A DNA stretch of 64,000 nucleotides, taken from positions 62,001-126,000 of the forward strand of contig NZ_JACESA010000002.1 of NCBI RefSeq assembly GCF_013912065.1, written 5' to 3'. Below are positions 36,606-43,992 of the stretch, piece by piece. Position numbers and translations under genes: made by a program. Each line of letters begins with the position of its first letter. Positions within the stretch are counted from its first letter, which is position 1. The notes beneath the pieces are model-generated. The model did no database searches. It was not told the origin of the DNA and was given only the letters and a program-made list of their open reading frames with translations. This stretch comes from Brevundimonas sp. Lineage in GTDB: Bacteria; Pseudomonadota; Alphaproteobacteria; Caulobacterales; Caulobacteraceae.

Positions 36606-37235
36606 ATGCGACCCCTCCCCAACCCCGCGCGATCACCCTCTCCCCCGATGACGGCGGGGGCGGCAGCCTGTCCGGAACCGGCCGGCCTGGGCGATCTGGA
36701 CGACCGATCCCTGCTTGCCCTCCTGCTCGGCCGCTGCGGGCGCGGCGCGGACGGCGACCGGCTCGCCGCCGACCTGCTCGAACGGTTCGGCGGGCTGGGC
36801 GACATCCTCGCCGCCGATGTTTCCGAGTTGGGTCGGATGGACGGTCTGGGGGCCAGCGGACTGCTGGACCTGAAGCTCCTGCGCGAGATCGCCGTCCGGC
36901 TGGCGCGCAGCGCCGCCAGCGCCCGGCCGGTCCTGTCGTCCTGGACGGCCTTGCTGGCCTATTCGCGGACCACGCTCGCCCATCTGCCGCGCGAGCAGTT
37001 CCGGGCGCTTTATCTTGATCGCCGCAACATCCTGCTCCGCGACGAGCTGGTGACCGATGGGACCGTCGACCATGCGCCCGTCTATCCGCGGGAGGTGATC
37101 CGGAGGGCGCTTGAGCTCTCCGCATCCGCCCTGATCCTCGTCCACAACCATCCCACTTACCTCAATCGATCACGCAGGATCACGATCGATCACGCTGAAA
37201 TATCAGCGTTTTCACCTTTTTTGAAGGTTGCGTAG
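36606..37235 (+). pseudogene. radC: radC (JAB/MPN domain protein), 3' end lost at the element junction
   Basis: The frame starts at ATG 36606 (GGAGG five bases upstream) and shows the RadC helix-hairpin-helix region (LLALLLGRCGRGADGDRLAA, ILAADVSELGRMDGLGASGL) and the start of the JAB domain (LPREQFRALYLDRRNILLRD, HAPVYPREVIRRALELSASA). At HNHP (37144-37155) it leaves the family: the expected Ser-Gly-Asp and about 55-60 further residues are replaced by an unrelated tail ending at TAG 37233-37235. The metal site HxHx7-10D is therefore incomplete. The break coincides with an integrase gene, so it is best read as insertion of the element into radC. Confidence 0.82.
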
Positions 37236-37267
37236 TGGGGGCGGTTATGGCAAATTGGGGGCGGTTA
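37145..37267. other. Left attachment junction (attL) with paired direct repeats
   Basis: Between the radC break and the integrase are two pairs of direct repeats: ATCGATCACGC at 37165-37175 and 37185-37195, and TGGGGGCGGTTA at 37236-37247 and 37256-37267, each pair 20 bases apart. Twenty-base phasing of short repeats beside an integrase gene is typical of arm-type integrase sites. The exact core cannot be defined without the right end. Confidence 0.6.
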
Positions 37268-37352
37268 AAGGGGTAGAAAACGGCCTTCCGCTCCCAGCAA
37301 ACGATCCCCGTTTCTCCTCGACCGATCCCAGTTGCGGAACAGGAGAAATGCG

Positions 37353-38594
37353 ATGCCAAGCCTGACCGACACCGCGATCCGACATGCGCTGAAGCGTGTC
37401 GAGGTGAGTCAAAAGCAAGAAAACCTTGCTGATGGTGAAGGGCGCGGCACGGGTCGTCTGGTCCTTGTGCTCAAGCCGATGCCCAAGCGCGTGACCGCCG
37501 ATTGGATGGCGCAACAGTGGCGCGACGGGAAGCGCACCAAGAAGAAGCTCGGCGCCTATCCCTCGATGTCGCTCGCCGCCGCGCGTGAGATCTTCAAGCG
37601 CGATTTCGCTGACGTGATCCAAAAGGGGCGCAGCATCAAGATCGCCACCGACACACGCCCCGGCACTGTCGCCGACCTGTTCGAGGGTTATGTTGCTGCC
37701 CTCAAGGAGGCCGGCAAGCCCTCCTGGAAGGAAACCGAGAAAGGGCTGAACAAGATCGCCGATACGCTCGGGCGCACTCGCCTCGCCCGCGAAATCGAGG
37801 CCGAGGAAATCATCGAATTAATCCGCCCGATCTATGAGCGCGGCGCCAAGTCAATGGCCGATCACGTCCGGTCCTATCTTCACGCTGCGTTTAGCTGGGG
37901 CATGAAATCCGACAACGACTATCGGCAGCAGTCCCCTCGCCGGTTCCGAATTCCTTTCAACCCCGCAACTGGCATCCCGACAGAACCGAAGGTCAAAGGG
38001 ACGCGCTGGCTGGATGAAGATGAGTTCGTGCGGCTCTACCGCTGGCTCGAATGCCCAGACACACCAGTCCATCCGTCCTATCCGCGCGCAGTGCAGATCA
38101 TCATGCTGACCGGCCAGCGCGTCGAAGAGATTGCGCGCCTCCATGTCGATCAGTGGGACGCCAAGGAGCGGATCATCGACTGGTCAAAGACGAAGAACAG
38201 CCAGCCCCATGCCGTCCCTGTGCCCTTGTTGGCGGCCGAATTGATCGAGTCGATAAAGCCTAACGAGTACGGCTGGTTCTTCCCGTCGGCAAAAGACCCG
38301 TCAAAGCCGGTCAGTCACGGCACGCTCTACAGCTTCGTTTGGCGTCAGCGGGATCGCGGCGTCATACCCTATGCCACCAACCGCGATCTTCGTCGGACCT
38401 TCAAAACGCTGGCAGGCAAGGCCGGTGTCCCGAAGGAGATTCGTGACCGCTTGCAGAACCACGCCTTGCAGGACGTCAGCTCTAAGCACTACGACCGCTG
38501 GCACTACATGGTCGAAAAGCGCGCTGGAATGGCGAAGTGGGATAAGTTTGTCCGCACCATGTTGGCCAAGAAGCCGCTGAAGGCTGCAGCATGA
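37353..38594 (+). CDS. int: P4-like (DUF4102-type) tyrosine recombinase / integrase
   Basis: A 413-residue integrase from the ATG at 37353, chosen because AGGAG lies seven bases upstream (a TTG at 37332 is also in frame). The N-terminal DUF4102 arm-binding domain includes KKKLGAYPSMSLAAAREIFK; a SAM-like core-binding domain follows, then the catalytic domain: Arg in IMLTGQRVEEIARL, a Lys in KTKNSQPHAVPV, box II as NRDLRRTFKTLAG, HAL, and Tyr in SKHYDRW. The usual His of HxxR in box II is Arg here, a variant I associate with one sub-branch of these integrases. It faces away from radC, as expected for an element integrated with its int gene at the left end. Confidence 0.93.
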   Translation: MPSLTDTAIRHALKRVEVSQKQENLADGEGRGTGRLVLVLKPMPKRVTADWMAQQWRDGKRTKKKLGAYPSMSLAAAREIFKRDFADVIQKGRSIKIATDTRPGTVADLFEGYVAALKEAGKPSWKETEKGLNKIADTLGRTRLAREIEAEEIIELIRPIYERGAKSMADHVRSYLHAAFSWGMKSDNDYRQQSPRRFRIPFNPATGIPTEPKVKGTRWLDEDEFVRLYRWLECPDTPVHPSYPRAVQIIMLTGQRVEEIARLHVDQWDAKERIIDWSKTKNSQPHAVPVPLLAAELIESIKPNEYGWFFPSAKDPSKPVSHGTLYSFVWRQRDRGVIPYATNRDLRRTFKTLAGKAGVPKEIRDRLQNHALQDVSSKHYDRWHYMVEKRAGMAKWDKFVRTMLAKKPLKAAA

Positions 38595-39127
38595 CAATCC
38601 TCCGTCGTCCTGCCCAACAATTCAATGAAACATGGTGCGCAGAATCGACCAAGCCGCCGCCCGCTCCCACAAAGATCGCGGGGAACCGCCAGCCCTAGGC
38701 CGAGAGGGTCTTCGGCCCCGATCCACAAGGGACCAGCGACCGAGCGGACACGAAGGATCGCCACCTCGCCGTCGATGCACATTCACTCGAATGCTATCGG
38801 TCCCTCGACACAGAGCCGACCTTCTTCAAATTCGGCCGTTACGTTCGCTATGCGGTGGCTGATTTAGACGTTTGGGCAGAACGCCGCCGCCGGGTCCCCA
38901 CTGACGCTCGATAGCGGCCAGCGTGTGAATGCCATTGCCAAGCTACCTCAGGATTCGGGTGCAGCTTGGCATGGCTCTCTAGCCGCATGCGCCCAGAATG
39001 CATCGTTTCCCCGCGAAATTGGAAAACATCGGCCCAAATCGGACTAGATCAGGTTAAACCCGCTTTACTAAGCTACGCTTGGGTGGAATAGTTCGACTAA
39101 CCACTGCAGCCAGGGAAAGTGCGGTTC
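38595..39127. other. Gene-free stretch between integrase and defence operon
   Basis: Roughly 530 bases, lower in GC than the surroundings. Short open frames on both strands lack ribosome sites and protein-like composition. It probably holds the promoter of the downstream operon, with AT-rich sequence at about 39035-39095. I see no RNA gene, repeat or clear operator. Confidence 0.5.
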
Positions 39128-39370
39128 ATGTCTGATCGCTGGATGTCAGTTGAGGAAATCGCCAGCTATCTGGGAGTGAGTAAAGACACGATCTATGGCT
39201 GGATAACAAAAAGAGAAATGCCTGCACACAAAGTTGGAAGACTTTGGAAATTTAAGTCGGACGAAGTTGATTCATGGGTGAGAGCTGGAAAAGCCTCCGA
39301 TGAGGGCAGTGAACATGGTGTGAATGACGTGCGGGGACCGGGAAAGCGCGCTGCGAGGGGGAAGAAATGA
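39128..39370 (+). CDS. Helix-turn-helix protein, excisionase/MerR-like (HTH_17)
   Basis: An 80-residue protein. WMSVEEIASYLGVSKDTIYG followed by WITKREMPAHKVGRLWKFKS is the HTH_17 fold of excisionases and of small regulators that head many restriction and defence operons. A charged tail follows (GPGKRAARGKK). A GTG at 39119 is an alternative start. Its stop overlaps the methyltransferase start (ATGA), so it belongs to the defence operon and more likely regulates it than excises the element. That preference is inference from coupling. Confidence 0.8.
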   Translation: MSDRWMSVEEIASYLGVSKDTIYGWITKREMPAHKVGRLWKFKSDEVDSWVRAGKASDEGSEHGVNDVRGPGKRAARGKK

Positions 39371-40476
39371 GCGAGGTAGCGTGTATTGACCTGTTTTGTG
39401 GCGCAGGCGGCTTGACCCACGGCCTGATTCGAGCGGGTGTCCCGGTCGTCGCGGGCATTGATGTCGATACGGCGTGCCGCTACCCATTCGAGGCCAACAA
39501 TGGCGCGCGCTTCCTCACAAAGGACATTAAGAACGTAAAGCCGTCGGATCTGAACAAGCTGTATGGCGATGCGAAGATACGGATTCTGGCGGGCTGCGCT
39601 CCATGCCAACCGTTCTCGACCTATTCCCAGCGCTACGACACCCTCACCAGTCCGCGCTGGCCCCTGCTGTATCAGTTCGCGCGCCTCGTCAAATCCGTCC
39701 GCCCGGACATCGTGACCATGGAGAACGTGCCCCTGGTCGAGAAACATGCCGTCTTCGACGACTTCGTCGCCGCCCTCCAGCGGCTGGGCTATAAAGTCTG
39801 GAAGAACGTCGTGGATTGCACCCAATATGGGCTGCCTCAGACCAGACGGCGTATGGTCATCCTGGCGAGCCTGATCGGCCCAATTGAGCTGATCTCGCCG
39901 ACCCATAAGAAGCCGCGCACGGTAAAGGACGCGATCGGAAAGCTTCCCGCCATAGGGGCGGGAAGCGTCCACGACGACGATGCCTTCCATGTGTCGTCTA
40001 AACTTTCGGATTTGAACCTGGAGCGTATTCGCGCTTCCCGCCCCGGCGGGACTTGGCGTGATTGGCCCGAGCGCCTGGTTGCTGAATGCCACCGGCGAGA
40101 AACCGGCCGCACCTATCCGGGCGTTTATGGACGCATGAGCTGGGAAGATCCCTCTCCGACGATCACCACGCAATTCTATGGTTTCGGCAACGGCCGCTTC
40201 GGCCATCCCGAGCAGGACCGAGCGATCTCCCTGCGCGAGGGGGCGATCCTCCAAGGCTTCCCGAAGAAATACGCCTTCGTGGCGGATGATGGCCCGACCC
40301 ATTTTAAAGTGTTGGGCCGGATGATCGGCAACGCGGTCCCCGTCGCTCTCGGCGAGGCAATCGGCCAAAGCATCGTAACGCATCTTAGCGTCGGAGCGCA
40401 GACGGATCAGGCGAAGAAGGATCAGGCGAAGAAGGGAGGCACCGCGGATGTCGCGCGTAAGTCCCTCGTCGCATGA
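39367..40476 (+). CDS. DNA (cytosine-5)-methyltransferase
   Basis: A 369-residue C5-methyltransferase. Motif I is DLFCGAGGLTHG, motif IV the catalytic AGCAPCQPFS, motif VI MENVPLV, motif VIII QTRRRMVILAS and motif X IGNAVPVALGEAIG. The target-recognition region between VIII and IX is short. It modifies cytosine in host DNA; the site is unknown. In class 2 DISARM the corresponding enzyme is DrmMII, but here it sits in front of class 1 genes and is coupled to a vsr gene. The stop overlaps vsr by 29 bases. The C-terminus has a repeated QAKKDQAKK stretch. Confidence 0.93.
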   Translation: MSEVACIDLFCGAGGLTHGLIRAGVPVVAGIDVDTACRYPFEANNGARFLTKDIKNVKPSDLNKLYGDAKIRILAGCAPCQPFSTYSQRYDTLTSPRWPLLYQFARLVKSVRPDIVTMENVPLVEKHAVFDDFVAALQRLGYKVWKNVVDCTQYGLPQTRRRMVILASLIGPIELISPTHKKPRTVKDAIGKLPAIGAGSVHDDDAFHVSSKLSDLNLERIRASRPGGTWRDWPERLVAECHRRETGRTYPGVYGRMSWEDPSPTITTQFYGFGNGRFGHPEQDRAISLREGAILQGFPKKYAFVADDGPTHFKVLGRMIGNAVPVALGEAIGQSIVTHLSVGAQTDQAKKDQAKKGGTADVARKSLVA

Positions 40477-40873
40477 GGCGAGCCTTCGCATGGCTCGAGT
40501 GCGGCAGAAGGGCACCGACGCTGAACTCTCGCTGCGCAAGGAGTTGCATGCCAGAGGGCTACGCTATCGTCTGCACGTTCCCCTGCTAAGCAAGCCACGG
40601 CGCGTCGCGGACATCGTGTTTCCCCGCACCAGAGTCGCCGTCTTCGTCGATGGTTGCTTCTGGCATGGTTGCCCGGAGCACGCCTCCTGGCCGAAAAGCA
40701 ACGCGCAATTTTGGCGTGAGAAAATCGAAGCAAATCGCGCCCGAGACGCGGATACCGACCGACGCCTCAGTGCCTCGGGTTGGCGTGTCATCCGCGTATG
40801 GGCGCATGAGCGCGCCGACGAAGCAGCCGAACGCATCGAAAATGTCGTTCGGAGCGGGAGCGGGCTTCAATGA
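40448..40873 (+). CDS. vsr: Very short patch repair endonuclease Vsr
   Basis: A 141-residue Vsr. The core ARVRQKGTDAELSLRKELHA, then VADIVFPRTRVAVFVDGCFW, then HGCPEH and GWRVIRVWAHE shows the zinc and catalytic residues of the family. Vsr nicks T:G mismatches made by deamination of 5-methylcytosine, so it protects the genome from the mutagenic cost of the adjacent C5-methyltransferase. GGAGG eight bases upstream supports the ATG at 40448, inside the 3' end of the methyltransferase gene. Its stop overlaps the drmD start by four bases. Confidence 0.94.
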   Translation: MSRVSPSSHEASLRMARVRQKGTDAELSLRKELHARGLRYRLHVPLLSKPRRVADIVFPRTRVAVFVDGCFWHGCPEHASWPKSNAQFWREKIEANRARDADTDRRLSASGWRVIRVWAHERADEAAERIENVVRSGSGLQ

Positions 40874-43800
40874 TCGTCAGAGAAGCGAGCAGCGCGGCGG
40901 CTCAGATTGCCCATCACACGATTCCAGAGCCCGGTCAGTTGGTCGAAGCGCGCCGACGGCAATGGATCGTGTCGGAGGTCGATGGTGGATCGACGGCGCC
41001 CGGCCTTTCCAAGCGCCACCTCATCCGATTGACGTCGATCGACGAAGACGCCCTCGGAGAGGAAATCGAAGTCCTTTGGGAGTTGGAGCCCGGCGCTCAC
41101 GTCATTGAGCGGGCTGGTCTGCCGCGCATCACCGGCCTGGATGATCCGGCCTCCCTACAGGCGTTCCTCGATGCCGTCCGATGGGGTGCCGCCACAAACG
41201 CCGATAGGGCCTATCTCCAGGCCCCTTTCCGCAGTGGCGTCAGCATCGAAGATTTTCAGCTCGATCCATTGGTTCGAGCCATCGACATGGCCCGCACCAG
41301 CCTGCTCATCGCGGATGACGTCGGCCTCGGAAAAACGATCGAAGCCGGCCTGGTGATCCAGGAAATGCTCCTGCGTCATCGTGCGCGCACTGCGTTGGTG
41401 CTGTGTCCAGCGTCCCTTCAGGAGAAGTGGCGTAGGGAGATGCAGGAGAAATTCGGTCTCGACTTCCGCATCGTCGATACCGAGTTCGTCAAGCGCCTGC
41501 GCCGTGAACGTGGCTTGCACGCCAATCCATGGACCTCGTTTCCCCTCCTCATCACCTCAATGGATTGGGCGAAACAGGGCGAAGGGCTGCGCCTGTTTCG
41601 GGACGCGCTGCCGCCCACCGTCACCCATCCTCGAAGATTCGATCTCCTCGTCATCGACGAAGCGCACAACATCGCGCCCGCGGTCGGACACTACGCTGTC
41701 GAGAGCCTCCGGACCAGGCTGGTGCGACTGCTTGCGCCGCACTTCCAGCACAAGCTGTTTCTCACCGCCACGCCCCATGACGGCTACACCGAGTCGTTCA
41801 CCGCTCTGCTCGAACTGCTCGATGACCAACGCTTCGCCAGAAACGTCCTGCCGAGTGAGCCACAGCGCGCTCGGGTCATGGTGCGGCGGCTGAAAAGCGA
41901 TCTGGTGGATGCGAACGGTAAGCGGCTCTATCCGGCGCGGCGTCTCGAAGGTCTCCACATCAAGTATGAAGATGACGAGAGGCAGATCCGGCATCATCTC
42001 GGCGATTACATATCGTCACGAGAGAATGGCGAGGGCGGCGCACGAGCCGTCGACCGCTTTGTCCATCAATTGCTGCGCAAGCGCCTCGCGTCGTCGCCCG
42101 CGGCATTCGCGGCGACGCTGGAAAAGCACATAGCGACGATCGAAGGCCGTTCGTCAGCCGATCAGACCCGGCGCAAGCTGGATGATCGCATCCTTCGCCG
42201 CGCCATTTCGAGGGCCGAAGAAGACTATGCCGACGACGCATTGCGCGAGGCGGCGGAATACGACGCGCTCAGCGAAGCCGGCAAACACATCCGGCCGCCC
42301 ACCGAGCAAGAATGGCGGATGCTGGAGCGCCTGCGCTCTTGGGCTCAGCAAGCGTCACGCAGGGCGGATTCCAAGGCTCGCGCGATATTGGAGTGGCTCA
42401 CCAAGCACCTCCAGGATGGTGGCGAATGGACGAATGAACGGGTCATCCTGTTCACCGAATACCGGACGACGCAGCAGTGGATGCAAGAGACACTCGTGGC
42501 GCACGGTTTCGGCGGCGACCGGCTGGCGTTGATCTATGGCGGCATGGATCACGACGAACGCGAGGTTGTGAAGGCGGCGTTCCAGGCCAGCCCTTCGGAA
42601 TCGCCGGTCAGAATCTTACTGGCGACCGACGCGGCATCCGAAGGTATCGACCTCCAGAACCACTGCCACCTGATGATCCACCTAGAGATTCCGTACAATC
42701 CCAACGTAATGGAGCAGCGAAACGGGCGCGTCGATCGCCACGGCCAGCGCTCCAGCGAGGTGGTCATCTGGCATCCCGTCGATGACGAAGGCGATCACGG
42801 ACAGGATATCCTGCGTGCGCTTCGGAAGCTCGACGCCATGCGGGCCGACATGGGGAGCGTCAACCCAGTCATCGCCCCTCAGCTCCCGGACTTAATCGAG
42901 GGGCGTCGGCGCGATCTGGATACTCGGCTGGCCGAAGCCCGTATGGAGAAATCGCGCCGCTTCGTCAGAGCAGAGCGGGATCTTCGAGAAAGAGTCGCGA
43001 AGCTGCACGAACGCCTCGCCGAGACTAAGCGCGAGCAAAATCTCACCCCCGATCACATCGAGAGGGCAGTGAGGGCGGCGCTGCGCCTTTCGGACAAACC
43101 AGACCTCGGGGCCACTTCTCTGCCCGGCGCTCCAGACGGCACCGTTTTCATCATGCCTGCGCTGTCCGGTTCATGGACGCGATGCCTGGAGGGTCTGGAG
43201 CACCCGTACACGAAGAAGGTCCGCCCCATCACTTTCGACCATGACGTGGCGAAGGGGCGCGATGACGTCGTCCTGGTGCATCTCAACCACCCCCTCGTCC
43301 AGATGAGCCTGCGCCTGCTACGGGCCGAAATCTGGGCTCGAGACGACGTGAAGAAAATCCACCGCGTCTCCGCCCGTTCTTTGCCCGACAGCCAGCTCGA
43401 AGGCCCCGCCGTCATCGTGGTTTCTCGATTGGTGATCACGGGCGGCAGCCACCACCGCCTGCACGAGGAACTCACAGAGGCCGGCGGTTATCTGCGTGAC
43501 GCTGGCTTCCGCCGCGAAGACCGCGTGACGGAAGTGCGTAGATGGCTCCAGGATTCCGCCCCCGCCGTGTTGCCAGATACGACCTTCGCAGCGCTACGGA
43601 CCCGTTTCGAGAAGCAGCGAGACTCCATATTGGGATCGGTCGACGCGCGCTCCAAGGACCGCCTGCGCTTCCTGTCCAATTCGATCGACGCCCGTAAGGA
43701 ACGTGAGAGCGACGACATTCGACAGGTGCTCGACGATCTCGACAAGGCCCTGCGGGCCGAACTCGTCGCTGACCGTGAGCCTCAGCAGCTCTCGCTCTTC

Positions 43801-43992
43801 TCCGAGGACGAGCGTGCCCAGCTACGACGCGATCACGCGGCTCTCGAAGCGCGTCTCGCCCGTATTCCGCTGGAACGGGAGCAGGAGGTGCGCGCCATCG
43901 AGAACAGATACTCCAATGTTCGGGGTCACACCTTTCCCGTCGCGGTCATCCTGCTCGTGCCCGAGTCATTGACGAAGGGGCAGCCTAGATGA
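40870..43992 (+). CDS. drmD: DISARM SNF2-like helicase DrmD
   Basis: A 1040-residue SNF2/Rad54-type helicase. Walker A DDVGLGKT ends at Lys155-Thr156, DEAH is at 263-266, and motif III is FLTATPHDGY. The second RecA domain includes VILFTEYRTTQQWMQETL, ATDAASEGIDLQ and the arginine-finger motif QRNGRVDRHGQ (616-626). DrmD is the marker of class 1 DISARM. Long charged helices follow the motor domains. It overlaps vsr at its start and drmMI at its end (ATGA both times), which places it firmly in the operon. Confidence 0.93.
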   Translation: MIVREASSAAAQIAHHTIPEPGQLVEARRRQWIVSEVDGGSTAPGLSKRHLIRLTSIDEDALGEEIEVLWELEPGAHVIERAGLPRITGLDDPASLQAFLDAVRWGAATNADRAYLQAPFRSGVSIEDFQLDPLVRAIDMARTSLLIADDVGLGKTIEAGLVIQEMLLRHRARTALVLCPASLQEKWRREMQEKFGLDFRIVDTEFVKRLRRERGLHANPWTSFPLLITSMDWAKQGEGLRLFRDALPPTVTHPRRFDLLVIDEAHNIAPAVGHYAVESLRTRLVRLLAPHFQHKLFLTATPHDGYTESFTALLELLDDQRFARNVLPSEPQRARVMVRRLKSDLVDANGKRLYPARRLEGLHIKYEDDERQIRHHLGDYISSRENGEGGARAVDRFVHQLLRKRLASSPAAFAATLEKHIATIEGRSSADQTRRKLDDRILRRAISRAEEDYADDALREAAEYDALSEAGKHIRPPTEQEWRMLERLRSWAQQASRRADSKARAILEWLTKHLQDGGEWTNERVILFTEYRTTQQWMQETLVAHGFGGDRLALIYGGMDHDEREVVKAAFQASPSESPVRILLATDAASEGIDLQNHCHLMIHLEIPYNPNVMEQRNGRVDRHGQRSSEVVIWHPVDDEGDHGQDILRALRKLDAMRADMGSVNPVIAPQLPDLIEGRRRDLDTRLAEARMEKSRRFVRAERDLRERVAKLHERLAETKREQNLTPDHIERAVRAALRLSDKPDLGATSLPGAPDGTVFIMPALSGSWTRCLEGLEHPYTKKVRPITFDHDVAKGRDDVVLVHLNHPLVQMSLRLLRAEIWARDDVKKIHRVSARSLPDSQLEGPAVIVVSRLVITGGSHHRLHEELTEAGGYLRDAGFRREDRVTEVRRWLQDSAPAVLPDTTFAALRTRFEKQRDSILGSVDARSKDRLRFLSNSIDARKERESDDIRQVLDDLDKALRAELVADREPQQLSLFSEDERAQLRRDHAALEARLARIPLEREQEVRAIENRYSNVRGHTFPVAVILLVPESLTKGQPR

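Noticed and set aside
38595-39127. Possible small genes between integrase and HTH gene
   Set aside because: Candidate frames of 60-98 codons have no ribosome site, overlap each other on both strands and show low-quality composition.
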